This document shows positions 32,121 through 46,300 of a stretch of DNA of 64,000 bases, in pieces. The translations under genes were made by a program, and so were the position numbers. The stretch covers positions 270,264,698 to 270,328,697 of the forward strand of contig CM040128.1 of assembly GCA_022559845.1 (NCBI GenBank), given 5' to 3'. This DNA comes from Amorphophallus konjac. Its lineage: Eukaryota > Streptophyta > Magnoliopsida > Alismatales > Araceae. Under the pieces are notes generated by a model. That model was not told where the DNA came from. It saw nothing but the letters and a program-made list of their open reading frames with translations, and did not search any database. The number at the start of each line of letters is the position of its first letter. Within the stretch, counting starts at the first letter, position 1.

Positions 32121-33860
32121 TGGCAGGTCCGAGGAGACGCTCGCTTCTCCGTTCATTTTAATTGTTGGGTAGGACGACAGTTGTGCTTCTCAAGGGATAT
32201 GTGTCGAGTTTTTCTTACTTTTAAGTACAATATTTCCAAGATCTAATTGAGAGCCTGGTTGATCTTTTGAGCTGTCAACCTTTCTGTAAGACAAGGTTGA
32301 GCTAAGGTTCATCACACTGATGCCCTCGGATATTGAGTTAGGGTTTGTCATGCTGATGATCGGGCTAAGACCCTTAAAGATCGAGCTAAGACTCATCATG
32401 TTGGTGATCGGGCTAGAGTCCTTTCTGGGATGCGAGTTAATACTCTTTTCCTGAGATAACTTAAGGCCAAGTTAATACTCTAAACCTCCTACTCAAGATT
32501 GAGTTGGGTCTCTAGATCTCAAGTAAACTCGAGACCGAGTTACCGTTCAAGTCTCTTGAGTCAAAAACTTACAGGTGCTACGGCATTTACCTAATGGCTT
32601 TTCTCTCAACCTGGCACTTGACGGATGACTTGACTTTCTTCCTGATATTAACACCCGCCAGAAGGGCCGGTTTGGCACATGTTCGTGCAAAACTTTGACA
32701 ATATTTGTTGAGCCTCCGGTACTCAAAAAGGAGTGGAACGACCTTAATAGACGCCTCTATCCTACTTGGCCACTCTCTTGCCTATGGGCTGAGCTGCGCT
32801 ATTGGATCATTTTTGAAGTGGGGGAAAAACCCCCTCTACGAGTCCTTTTTTGATGTCCAATAAAGGGAGATACTCGCATTAATTGACTGAAAGAATTATG
32901 CTGAGTAGAACTGAAGGCTTGGCCACTTCTTCCATGGCGAAGACAGTTCGGTAGATGCTTGGAGAATGCCAATCAGTTCCCTACAAGGGTTTAAACAGAC
33001 ACAGACCTCGGGGATTAGAATGGAACTCCTCTAAAGAAAATATTTCGCACGTGTAGAGCTAGGATTAGAAACTTGTCCTGGGATGGATTGAAAGAGAAGG
33101 ACGCAGGCCAAAGGCAGGAGCAAACTACGGAAGGAAGCGGCCTAGAAGCAAGAAGAACAAATGTATCACCGTGTTTAAGAGTACATTAAATAATAATAAT
33201 AATAATGAACCACCAGCTACATACGTAGCGTCGCCACCTGAAACAACGAGAGAGAACGCGAGAGCTCTACCTTCGAACATGAGAATGGTGCTTTCGTCTC
33301 GATGACACCCCACGATCTTACGAGGAAATCCCCACGGTGGTCCTCTTTCCAAAAAAACTACAGTGCTCGGACCACGACCAAGTGGGCAGGCACGAAGGAA
33401 CAGTTAACGAACATGCATGCTTTTTAAGTAAACACACGTCGAAAAAAGCGAGCCGAATGAATGAATACCCTCGAATCAGCAACCAAGCAGTTGTGCCTGT
33501 AAATGATACGCGAGACTAGAATGTTATTTCAACGTCACGTCGCCCTGACAAATTGCCATCTACCGTTCATATTATTTTAGTAGTTCAAAGTGTGCATGTG
33601 AACTGACGATGTGTTCCCTCCCTTAGCAGATAGATACATTGTTTCTAGGAATGAACGGATATCCGGTGGACTTGCATAGCCAAAGAGCATGCATAGTTTT
33701 TTTTTTTCTTTATGAAATAAGAACATGCATAGTTCGGTAGACGACACATCCAAGTCATCGAACCGAGAGGACCTGAATTAGCTTGCAAACAATTCAGCCT
33801 ATCAGATATGTACAAAGGTTAAAAGGGTATTTCATCATTATACAACATGGTTCATCCGGA
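32121..33860. other. Intergenic spacer, part 2
   Basis: Contains a short degenerate tandem repeat at 32287-32420 and an AAT microsatellite at 33188-33207. No gene recognised. Confidence 0.45.
32287..32420. repeat. Degenerate tandem repeat around GATCGGGCTAAGAC
   Basis: Three diverged units each contain GAGCTAAG/GAGTTAGG followed by TCATCAYRYTGATG and GATCGGGCTA; spacing is about 45-50 bp. Confidence 0.5.
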
Positions 33861-34097
33861 TATATATATATACTGACCTGCATTATTTACACCTGCTTTC
33901 TTTTCCAACCAAAATTCATGGACCCATAGATATGCCAGGTCCAAAACGTGCATTGCAATTTCAACGAGACCTTCGTCACCACGCGGGTTTAAGTTAGGCT
34001 GGTTGTAATACACCACATCAATGTGGTATTTCTGCATCCGGGAGGTTCGCTTGCTTGCCATCACCGAGGGGGAATGACTAAATACTGTACACAGATC
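33861..34097 (-). other. ATG1: Likely ATG1 3' UTR
   Basis: Sequence just downstream of the ATG1 stop (minus strand), with an AT dinucleotide tract at about 33858-33872 on the + strand. The poly(A) site was not fixed. Confidence 0.35.
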
Positions 34098-34334
34098 TTA
34101 TTTTGCAGAGGCGTGGTCAGTTACTTTAGTGGATGGATAAAGGACCTGGGACTGGTTTAGATGGGCTTGTAAGCTGGTAATGTATTTGTATATCCGCTGC
34201 TGATCAGAAGCCGATAATAAAAATGGTGGATTCAATGGCAATGACGTTGCTTCCATCAAAATAAATAAAAGCAAAGTGGTTGCCTTTGAATACGCAACCA
34301 CTGAATTGCACCCGTTCCCCATAAGTTCATCGAC
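34098..34334 (-). CDS. ATG1: ATG1 terminal exon
   Basis: [20 protein letters not shown], then [20 protein letters not shown] and a tail ending TDHASAK, TAA at 34100-34098. Acceptor TATATCAG. It is separated from the exon at 44122 by 9.79 kb. Confidence 0.93.
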   Translation of the reverse strand, partial: VDELMGNGCNSVVAYSKATTLLLFILMEATSLPLNPPFLLSASDQQRIYKYITSLQAHLNQSQVLYPSTKVTDHASAK

Positions 34335-37300
34335 CTGATATACAAGACCAGAAGCATAAATCATGATGAATCCAACTAGGGAAAAGACGGTGGGAATAAG
34401 AGACCAGGAATGTACACAAAGCTCAGTTGCTGATACAAAATGAGAAAGAAATAAACAATGCACTAGTCATCACAGCAGCTCTAACCTCCTACTTCAGTTG
34501 GTGACTTGATAATGACAGTAACAGCCGAGCCTTAGACAGTTCAGTTTGGCAATGATGGTCCTGGACTGTTGAACCCTTTAGATTGATTTCGATGATAACA
34601 AAAATTAATCTGTGTGTTCTAACAAGCACAGCTAAGTGTGGACAAGTTTTTAACAAGATTGTTTATAATTCTAGATTCAAATCTGAAGAGTGGACACAGC
34701 TGAATTGATTGATATTTCTATATGCCTTAATGACCGTATGTGAGAAAATTCACATTCGGTTATAGAGGACTCGTAGATCTTTCCAATGAGCCCAAGTTCA
34801 TCTCAGTCCGAGTTTTCTACACAAAGTTGTGGTCTTCCAAAGTTGACTGTTCTAACACCCAGTTACATGGGGTGTCAACACGAAAATTCTGAGCGTGGAC
34901 ACTACTCCAAAATGCAGATCTGCTCTGTTTGCAAAGATCTGATCAGTATGATGACACCACACCGGGCAGTGTCGATACCATCAGTTTGTAGGAAGAATAG
35001 AGCTGTTGAGCTTTCTATAACTTGTAAAAATCCTTCCTAAAATGTGTTGCAATGGCTAGTGGGTATCGTGCACTATATAAATAGGAGTGTTATGTGAGTC
35101 TTGCACACTCCCCACGCTACGAGCACGACCCAAAGATCCCTTGTTTTTTCACTTGTACATCTACAAAGGAGAACATTCCATTGGTACTACACTGGCCATC
35201 CAAAGCTTAGGGGGTTTCAGCATGCCATCAACTACTCTCTCTTCAATCATTTGTCATTGTGTTCCATTATATTATCCATTGTGTGTGCGTTTGCTCTGCA
35301 TAGAGCGTGTGAATGTGCTCTTCCTAGGTCATCCTTTTGACCCTTGAGAGGGTTGTGTGTTTTCTTTGTGCATATTACGATAAGCACACGTGTTTAGTAA
35401 GCTAGGTGTCTGATCAACTAGCGTGGGTGTACTAGGTTAAGATCAGGTAGTGGAAGTCCCAAGGAGGGCTTAGAGACTGGACATAGGCCAAAGTTTGGCC
35501 GAACCACTATAAAAACATTGCACCCATTATCCGTTTGCTTCTTTGTCTCTATCGTCATCTTTCTTCTTTCTAGCCATTCTCTTCTAATCTTCCATAATTC
35601 TTTTCAAACCCTGTTCACCCCTCACCCCCACCCCTACCTCCTGCCAGTAAAAAAGCCCCTTGGTTTAAGCCATAACTCCAGATTTCTAACATGGACATGT
35701 CAAACACCGCTTCTACATATTTATTCCTGTCAAGCAAAGGAAACAGAAGACATGGATGTCTCAACGCTGAACATAACCACAACCAAAAATGTTCTTTCAC
35801 TGATCCATGCTTATTTTATCCCTTTACTTCTACAAAATTTGACAAAATAAGCAGCTACAAATTCGTAAGTGTAGTCCAGGCTAATTGGTCATTGCGGTGT
35901 AAGCGTATTTTAGGCACTTCTTGTACCGTTTAGTGGGTCTATGAGGATGTCTCTCATGGACTGATGGGACGGGGGTATTTCTGTCCTGTGTAATTTATGT
36001 ATTTTACACCAGATATATATATATATAGTCATTGAGAGAATAAGTCCTTTTGTTGATCGCGATCCTAATCCTGCCACCAGAGCCATCTCTCCTTCCCTCT
36101 TCCCTCTCTCATCTCTCTTTTCTTCAATCAGAGCAAAGGGACATGAGGACGAGGTGAAGGATGTTTGTCTGGCCTGCGCCCTGTCCTCTTCTGTTTCCAA
36201 TGCCTTGTTTTAGAGTTTCTGGTGTACCAGCCACCTCCTCTCAAGACCATAGGGTGTGCTGCCTATCTATCTGAACCGGACGTGGTCCTCTTCCCTTGGC
36301 CTCGGATGTCCATTAGGGTCCTCTAGGGCTCCAATTGTGTGCGACGGCTTACTGGTTCAAGTCCATGCATCCCCCTTCTATTCGCGGCTGTGTTGATCAG
36401 GGCCGGGTTGTGTCGTTTTCAACCCTAGGTCCCCTATTCTATCCTGCCACGACCTATTTTGGGTGTGGGGAGCCTCCTCATCATGTGTGAAGGATTGGGG
36501 AGTCCTCAACCACTCAGCTTCACATCATCTTCGTCGACCAACAGTGGAGTCGACTCCCGAGAGCAGGTTCATACTTCCAATGCTTGTGACGGGAACTCAT
36601 TGGTGATGCATCTTGCGGGTCTGTCTACTTTGGAGAATCTCTCTCTACATATGACGTCTGTGAAACTCACAGAGACCAATTTACAACTTTGGTCTATGTC
36701 CATTCATATCTTTCTTGGAGGATGTGGGAAGACTAGCTATATTGATAGCAGAGTCAAAGGAGCTTGCTTTTGATAATTCTACTTTTGCTGTCTGGGACCT
36801 GGAGAATAATCTTCTGATGGGTCACATATTGAAGTCTGTGAGTTTGGACATCCAATAGTTGATTCTAATGAAGAAGACAGAAAAGGAGATGCAAAATCTC
36901 CTTGAGCATATGCATGAACAGAGACAAGGTGTTTCCCGAATCCATCAACTGACTAATACAGGGATTCGTCGGTGTTACCACTTACTTTGGACTATTGAAA
37001 AGTAAGTAGGAAGAACTTGACTATTATTCTCTATATACCTGAGCATGCACTAAAGATCAGAAACAGTATCTGGATTATGGTCAACAGAATCAGATCTTTT
37101 AAGTTTCTTGCTGGCCTCACTTCAGAGTATGAGAGCTTACGGGCTAAAATATATAGTTCTGATCCACTTCTGTCTCTTGAGCAAGTGTACTATAAGGTGT
37201 TGAATGAAGAAGCGAAGGAAAACTATGACTGGAGGGGGTGCAGGAGTAGGTGACCGTGATTTAGGGGTCAGCACTTCTACCAAGCCCAGAAAAAGTGACC

Positions 37301-40300
37301 ATCAGGGGCAGACTCGGGAAGAGCTTGGGGTGGGGGGGAGGGGGGGGCACGACCCCCCTTGAACTTTTAACAACCCATATAGGAGGTTCCCAACATTTTT
37401 CTGGAAATTAACCCCCACCCGGACTGGTCCCCCTTCCCCCCTTGAATTTCATGTAAAGAAAAACCTCCCTTCTTTGTATATCCATAGTTTGTTTTTCAAC
37501 TCTTTACCCATTTTTGCTTGTTTGAGTTTTTTTAATAAGTATCTGAAACAATAATAAGTCCACTAAAATTTTGAATCGAAGTCTTATTTCATGGCATAGT
37601 CCAAATCAGATTTTCAAGACTTCTTGTTTTGCATCCCTTTTGTAGTCACAATTTTCTTTTGGAGGAGACTCTCCTTTTTAATTATGTGCCCCTTCATCTT
37701 CTCACACTACCTTCTCATCATCATTCTCTGTTTCACATGTATATCATATGCCACTACGTTCTTCATTCATAAAGTCTTTTTTCTGCTAGGCATCTTAATT
37801 GCACTTGGCCCTTTTTTTCTCACTATTTATTGAAAACAATCCTCGTCAATCCCTTTAAAGAAATGTGCAATATTTTTCTATTTCGTCAAAGCTAAATAAT
37901 CACAGGTTATTTCATTTTTAATTTATTATTTATTTTAATTTGGATTAATTATGACTTCTTTGAATTTCATGTGGTCATGCTATTTATTCATTTGTCAAAG
38001 TACATGTACAAAGATGCATAAAAAATCAACGTAAAATCAATAACAGATGAATTTGTTTGTATGAGCGAATGTCATACACTATTTTTATTATTTTTTAAAT
38101 CTAAAAATATTTAACATACTATGTAGTTTGTTGCCCTCCTAAAGAAAAATCCTGCATCTGCCCCTGCTGGCATCGCCCTGTCAGAGAGAAATCGAAGGCT
38201 GGGAGACATTGTGCTCAGTGTGGGAAGGATAACCATACTGTGGAGACTTGTTAGGAGCTATATCCTGCTAAAAAACCATCAAAATTCAAGAGTGGCAAGA
38301 ATGGACAGTAAGCAAAGGGCCATGTTGTCATCATTCAATCCTCAAATGGTCTACAAAACTCATCTTCAAATGGTAATTTCACTCCCCCTCAGGTGTCGAC
38401 GCTCTCATTTAGTGGCATTCTCCACTAGCAGCAGATCTTCTCACAGCTCAAGCTTCCCTCATCACCTACTCCATCAGGTACCACAGGGGTGACCTTAAGT
38501 GTCACCTCTAATCTTCCCTGTAATCACTGGGTCATTGATTCAGGAGCTACAGATCATATGACTGATACCTCCTCTCACTTACCTCTTATTCTTTGGGTTC
38601 CAGAAAGAACAAGGTCACCATTTCAAATGGTACTTGCACCACTTTGGCGGGTAAAGGTGCTACAAACCTCAATGATGACTTAGTTTTGTCCTTTGTTCTT
38701 CATGTTCCTATTCTTTCAATTAACCTACTTCCTGTTAGCAGTCTCACCAAATCAGTTCATTGTTCAATAACCTTTTACCACACTCATTGTGCTTTTCAGA
38801 ACCTGAAAACAAAGCAGACGATTGGGAGTGGCTGTGAACTGGGAGGCCTGTATGATTTTGAACCTGGTGGTATTGCCGTATTCCAATCAAGCACTGGTGG
38901 TGATACCAACCAGCAAATAAAGGATCTCCATTAGTGACACAGTCACCTAAGTCATCTGTCCTTTAGGTCCTTGAAAATCCTCTTTCCTAGTTTGTTCAGG
39001 TCAATAAATGTTAACTCAAACTAAACTGTCAAGCGTATCAACTTGCTAAACATTGTAGAACCAATTTTCCAATTTCAATGAATAGTACTTTCACCTTCCA
39101 ACTTGTGCCCTCTAATGTTTAGGGACCATCTCATGTTCCTTCTCTAGATGGTCATCGTTATTTTATCAGTTTCATGGATGATTTGTCCCATTGTTGTTAG
39201 ATATATCTTATGAAATCTTGAAAGGAGGTTCCTCGAGTTGTTCAAGTGATCTGTAAGATGGTTGAAAACCAATTTGAGAGGCAAGTAAAAGTGTTCAGGC
39301 CTGATAGTGCCAGAGAAGATTTCGAGAGGACTCCCAATATATTTTTGGAAGATGAGGGTATCATTTATGAATCTGCTTGTGCTTATTCACTCCAGCACAT
39401 GGGGTAGCCGAAAGGAAAAATAGACATTTATTGGAGACCTATCGGGCTCTTCTCTTGCAACGTCAGATGCATAAAAAATTTTGGGCTGATGCAGTCATGA
39501 CTGCCTCCTGTGTTGTAAATCGAATACCATCTAGAACACTTGTCTATCTGTCTCCTCACCGAGCCCTTCGTCCAAAGCATCCTTTGTTTTCTCTTCCTCC
39601 TCGAGTCTTTGGTTGTCTCTATTTCATTCATTCCCTTAGTCCTGGTTCTACCAAAATGGATCCTAGGGCCACCCATGGCATCTTTTTGGGGTACTCTCCC
39701 ACTCAAAAGGGGTACAAATATTTTGATACCCGGACTGGGAAGCGATACATCCTGAAGGATGTTACATTCTTTGAGTATGAGTTCCATTTTCATCCTCAAT
39801 CTTCTAGTTCCAGAGTGGACGTCTCTATAGTTCCTCGTCTATCCTATACCATGTTCATTCCTGTCCCTCTGGTTGACAAAACTACTGGTTCCACACATGA
39901 TTTTCCGAGTAAGCCTCCACCAAATTTGCTCACATATTCCAGACATACCTGGTACAAGAACAGGCCTTTCACAGATCCGCCACCTCCAGAAGCTGTTAAC
40001 GTTTCTAATTCTCTATTAGCTCCTTCTGTTGTGCCCTCAGATCTTGATCTTTTCATTGCTGTTCAGAAGGGTTCCAAAACCTCCACAAGACACTTCATCT
40101 CCCATTACATATCTTACTCTCGGCTTTCTCCCTCTTATTGTTCTTTAGTGTCTGCAATTTCCTAATATCATGTTCCTAACTCTTTTGCTAAAGCTATGAA
40201 AAGATTCATGCTGGGTTACTGCCGTGGATGAGAAGATGCAGGCTCTTATGATGCCTAGGAATCAGTGCAGTTACCTTTAGAGAAGAATGTGGTTGGATCC

Positions 40301-43300
40301 AGATGGGTGTATGCCATTAAGTACTAGTTTCATGGCACTATCCAGAGGTACAAAGCTCAGCTGGTTGCCAAAAGTTCTATTCAAACCTATGAGGATGATT
40401 ATATGGAGACTTCTTCCCCACTGGCCAAGCTCAAATCTGTTTTTTGTATATCTTCCTGTCTAGTTTTCTTAGGATCTTCATCAATTGGATGTCAATCCTC
40501 AATGGTGATTTAGAAGAAGAGGTATATAGAGCCTCCTCCCAGACTTGATGCGAGGGAGAGAGTCTATAGGTTAAAAAAGGTGTTGTATGGGCTCAAACAA
40601 TCTTTGTGTGCTTGGTTTTGACAAGATTAGGACAGAATGCTTCATTTTGGGCATATACAAGGCAATCCTGATCATACTCTTTTCACCAAGGGCCACTTTG
40701 ATAACAGAATAAGGGTCGGGAAGGGTAACTTATTCCGCCTTTATCGATTTTGGTAGCACCGCTCGGGTAGGGTTAGCTTATTCGGGGTCGGGTAGGGTAA
40801 GTGGGGTCAAGGGTGGGCGGCTTATTCCACCAAAATGGCCAAATAAGCTAACCGTGGTCGGGTAAGCTAAGGTTATGTGAGTTTCTTATTTATTCTATTT
40901 TTAATTATTTTATGTATTTTATTTTTTCCTTATTCTAAGTAGAATGAGAACTAGTGTCAAACTTGGTTAGAATTAACCCTGGAGTTGCTTACCCGAACTT
41001 ATCCTAATCGGGTTTACCCTAACCTGTTATCAAAGTGGCCCCAAGTGAACTGATGGCCAAGCGGTGGTCTTGCTTGTGTATGTTGATGATACGATCATCA
41101 TTAGAGATCATGTGGCTGAAATCCAGAAATTGAAGGATAATCTTGCTCAAGAGTTTGAAATTAAAGATCTTGAAGAGTTGAAATACTTTCTTAGGATTGA
41201 GGTAGCTAAGTTCATCATGGATTGTACGTCTGTCAAAAGAAATATGCCTTAGATTTACTTCGGGAAACTGGCAAGCTGGGCTGCAAACCAGATCATACTC
41301 CTACAGAAGTAAATCATGGGCTCTCTGAATCTGTGGGAGATCTTCTACTTGAAACCTGCAAAGGGACTTATCAATGGCTGGTTGGCAGATTGTTGTATGT
41401 CTCTCACTCATCCTAACACTGCCTATGCTGTCAACATTGTCCGTCAGTTTATGCATGCTCCCCAAGGTGCCTCATATGAGATCTGTTGAGCATATACTAT
41501 GCTATAACAAGTCCTGTCCTGGGAAAGGTTTGTCATGCACTAAGGCTGCTCATCTCAATATTGACGAATTCATTGATGCTTATTGCGCAGGATCTCGAGA
41601 TGATTGGCACCCCACCACTAGGTATTGTGTCTTTGTTGGTGAGAATCTTGTGGCTTGGCAAAGCAAGAAACAAACTATGTGTGCCCATTCTAGTGCTCAT
41701 GTCACGGCTCAAGGTGTTACAGAGGTATTGTGGTAGAAACTCTTCTTGCAGGATCTTGACATTCAGGCTCACCTTCCCATGCCACTCTACTGTAACAACA
41801 AGGCAGTGATCAACATTGCCAATAATCCAGTTCAGCGTGATCAGATAAAACATATTGAGATTGATTGTCACGTCACTACAGAGAAGCTTGACTCTGGGGA
41901 GATTTGTCTCACCCATGGTTAGGCTCAGGATCATGTGTCCTCTGCTTTCACTAAAGGGCTCTCCAAAGGATCAGTTTTTCTCCATTTTATCCAAGTTGTG
42001 CATGACGGGCGTCTATGCTCAGCTTGAGGGGGAGTGTAGTCCAAGGTAATTTTGTCATTATGGTGCAAGGGGGTAGTTGTACAGTTTAGTGGGTCTCTGA
42101 GGATGTCTCTCGTGCACTGTTGGCAGTATCGGCCGAAACGTATCGGTTTCGGCCTATACCGACACCGAAACGGGCATTTGCACTGTAGCAGGTCCGATAC
42201 CAAAAATAATATATTTTTTAATGATTTCGGACCGAAACCGTCCGGTTTCGGTCCGAAACCGACCGAAACCTAACCTGTTTTCGCCGAAACCTAACTTGTT
42301 TTCGGGCCGAAACCTAACATTTTCATAGATTGCCCCCTTTTCTAACTGTTTTGAACCGGTTTCGGCCGAAACCGAAACCGATACCGAGTCGTATCGGTTT
42401 CGGACCCGGCCGAAACCGAGTCCGAAACCGACACTGCCATCCTTGCTCTCGTGGACCGATGAGACCGGCATTTCTGCCTATGTAAGCTATGCATTTTAGT
42501 ACCACACATACGTAGTCATTTAGAGGATCGACCGTGTTGTTGGCCGCGGTCCTAATCCTCCCACAGGAGCTCTCTCTCCTTCTTCCCTCTCTAATCTATC
42601 TTTTCTTCAATAAGGTTTCATATTTATATAAGAAATGAAGGAAGAACTAAATGTGAAACATTGCATCATTGATTGAACGATGTGTAGAGCTACTTTGTAA
42701 TGTGAACTCCCTCAATTCTTCCACACCTTGGAGTGAAAGGCCTCTTTTGTATAGGGATTTTTTGAGATCTCATTGACCACACTTGTATATCCCTATTTTC
42801 TTTTAATACAATAGTGGTATTACCCACTTTCAAAAAAAATGGCTCATGCAAGTTTGCACCAGTTGGCCAGACATGGTAAACAATGCAAGGGTAGGGCCTA
42901 TATGCATCAAAACAAAAAGAAAAGATTATAGGTCACCGTAGCACTCAAAACCAGCATGAGCCAAATCATTATCTTCATGCACGATTAAAAGGGTATATTG
43001 GCAGAAGGGAAAACTAGGAAACTGCTATGGCATTTTCAATTATAGTTGACTTAGTTATCATGTAACCTTTCTCCCATTGTGCTTGAAGATGTATCTGACA
43101 TGGGTATCAGACATGGCTAATCCTGTGTAACCCTTTCTCCATTGTGCTTAAGGATGCAAGCAAATTGAGTCGGTTAACTTTGGCTGACGCCAAAGTTGAC
43201 CAGCCCAAATATACTAAAGATTGAACAGAATTCATTTGAACCAAACTTAATGCAAAAAAGTCCAACTTACAACAAATTTATGTTGAAGAAGCTGGTTTTG

Positions 43301-46300
43301 GATCAAGCTAGCCTGAATTCACTTCTGCATGACCATTAACCTGATTTGGTTCCACCAAACTGATCCGATTTTGTTAGTTGTGACTCAACTGAAATAGTTA
43401 TTGAAATGATTGTCAAGGGGAGGATGCTGGACTAGGAACCTTTGAGGACTAGTAAAATATATCCTTGCTTGATGGATGGTCGGGATCAAAGACCAGAAGA
43501 TCAAACAGCTCCATAAAATGTTCAACTATCTTAAACTCAGCCTATGCTACTTGGGTTAGTTGTGTGGGGTCAACATTATGGATTGAACCCTATTCAGGTT
43601 GGCCTGAACTTGTCTAAGGATTCTTCGGAAAACCCAACCAACATTCAACCAATCCAAACAGTTCAATTTGGTTGGATAGGCTACATGCTGCCCGGCAAAG
43701 TTTGCATTCCTAATTGTGCTGTCTTGTTTTATTTCTACCACCCTAATTTCTTTTTTTATTTCTACCACCCTATTGTAAGTCCCCATTCTTTAAGCCAAAT
43801 ACAAATACAACTGATCTGATACATGGGAGTCCAGTACATAAAGTATATGGATACTTCATATCCTTGGTATCTTATTATGAGCAAGGCCATATCTTTGTTG
43901 ATCTTCACTAGATGTTAATGGCTGGCTGAGCTGCTGATATAGTAGCCACATCTGGAGCCCACAAGCAATGCAAAGTATACGTCAGAATAAAAGGACATCA
44001 AGTGGCAATACAAGTTTAATCCAGCAACTGGCATACATCAACCATGCAACAAGAAGCAACATAAGTAGTATGAATTATTCTTTCGGAAAAAATATGGAGC
44101 ATGAATTAAATGATTACTTACTGCACCACTCTTCCCAGCAGAAAGAGCAGTCTGGAATATGATCTCCATGGCATCAGGCATCTCTCCATTACCTGGCACA
44201 TGTGATGAATTTTCTTAATTTGGGATCAATAAAGTCTACAGATGAAATTAATTTCCATCTTTGTGACCTAACCATCCATATCTTGAAGATCATTAGATAT
44301 CATTTCAGCCCGATCAAATGCAGCAAGAAATCCTTGCTCTACCCAAGAGTAAACGGTCCCTGGCCTGCTGAAGTCAACATCCCTACTTAAAGTGATAGTT
44401 TTATCCTTCTCATCAGATGCTTGATCTTTGTTTGAGGAGCTACAATAAGCGGCTTCAGATGATGAGGATAACCAATCACTACAGACTCGAAGAGCTTCTT
44501 TCCATACGGCCAAAGCCACAAGCTCAACTGAAAATGATTCCAGATGTAGCCCAGCATTAAGCTGCAAGCGCTCAGGCAGTTCATAAAAAAATAAATTTTA
44601 GGATCATGATTAATTACTAAAAGCTGAAAATGATGCAGCGTGAATTTGATCTGTCTGAAATAGCATAGATCGCCTCACTTGCAGAGATTCATAAACATGA
44701 AACAATCCTGTTTGGTTGGGCATAGGGTTTAGCCTGTTGCCTAATGTTTAATAGTTGAGGAGAATGATAAAAGGAACCAAAGTCTGAAAGCAAATTTTTT
44801 TTTTGAAAGTGGGTGGTACCACTAATTGTATTAAAATCAAAAAAAGGGAAGTCTGAAAGCAAATGTTAGCTGAAACTAAACTAATTTTAACTATTCAAGA
44901 TATGAAACAATAAATGCATAACTTTCAATAAGTAGACAAGCAGATTAGTAGATTTGGTCATCCATTTCTCTTGTGTTTACCTTCTGCCTAAAATGACTAT
45001 CCTCCTTTTCACATCCGACCTCACATTTCCCTCTACAACAGAACACAGTCCCCTCCCCCAAAACACACGAACTATTGTTCCTTTTGCCATTTGTTGAGCC
45101 GTAAGTTTTCTATGTCTCAACAGCTTTAAAATTCCAGTCTTTACATGGCTTGAAGAACAATATGCAGCAAAAATATATCCACTAGTATAGGTGGGTGGAA
45201 GAATACCCTAACATAAATCTAGGGTTTACAAAGCATCGCCTATAGTTTTAGGGTTCAGATTAAGAGAAAGATAGCTTGGATGCATACCTTATAGACCACG
45301 GCTTAGGGTTTTGGAGCAATAAAAGTCCCTCTTGGTGAGGCCAACAGCAACAGTGAAAGATAATCTTTGCTTAGACTGTATGCTCATAACAGCCACAGCA
45401 CTTGACGGGGGCACTTTCTCCAGGGAATGGCTTGCCACCGGTCCAAAGAAGAAAACAAGAGAGGGGGTGGAAGGCAGCAGCTTCCAGGACGAAAAAGAAG
45501 AAAATTGTTTTCACAGGAGGTATATTCCAGCCTATATATAGGAGTGGATGGGTGACTGGATGAGAGAGTCAGAGTGTCCCTTCCTGATCCCCACTGAAGG
45601 TACGGGCGAGGAGGAGCCCACATGGGGCTTCCTAGCCCTAACTCGGCTGGAAAACCCACCCAATGAGGGAGGAGAAGCCCACAGGATTTCTCCACCCTAA
45701 CCAGGCGGAGATTCACATCCAGTGAGGTTGGGAAGAGCCCAGCGGGTCTAATCCACCTCACAGGTTGGATAAGGCCACCCAGTAAGGGACACTATCTCCA
45801 CTGCACAGGTAACTCCATCTGATGAGGATGGAGACACCGCCGGATTTTGTTCACATTCACCAGGTAAGCAAACCCCACCCTATGAGGATAATGGATGCAC
45901 CAGGTGCCCATAGACCCATACCAGGTGATTGGGAGAGTATACTTGACCCACATGAACTTAATTGTACCCACCCGGTGAGGGGATAAATTAAGTAAAAATT
46001 TCAGAAATGTTGTTTCCACGCAAGGCACAAAACTGTACATGAGGTGAGGGTTTCAAAACTCTCCTGCCAAGTGCCCCTTGGACCTATACATTTCTCCTTT
46101 TTTGAAAGTGGATGGTGCTAAAGCATATTAAATGAAAATTACAGGATGTACAAGTATAGTGAATGTGTTCTCAAAAGTCCCTATACAAAAAGGGTCCACA
46201 CCATGGCAGTGTCACACACACTAAACCCCCAGCAATACAAAAACAGAGGAGTTGTGTGAGTCCACTCTACATAAATGTTCAGCCCAATCTCTCACCCTCT

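Larger units (their letters stand above)
35870..42609 (+). mobile_element. Ty1/Copia retrotransposon, antisense inside an ATG1 intron
   Basis: Left LTR 35870-36126, right LTR 42035-42609 (with an insertion). Flanks GTAAG (35865-35869) and ATAAG (42610-42614) differ by one base. A primer site ATCAGAGC (36127-36134) matches the end of the TGGTATCAGAGC type. The polypurine tract GAGGGGGAG precedes the right LTR. Internal order is gag, zinc knuckle, protease, integrase, RT, RNase H, as in Copia. Several stops and three nested DNA transposons show it is dead. Confidence 0.9.

Noticed and set aside
30690..32160. Possible intergenic gene between LHY and ATG1
   Set aside because: Overlapping frames on both strands, no motif, no consistent splice structure. 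A minus-strand LTR remnant is the better guess.
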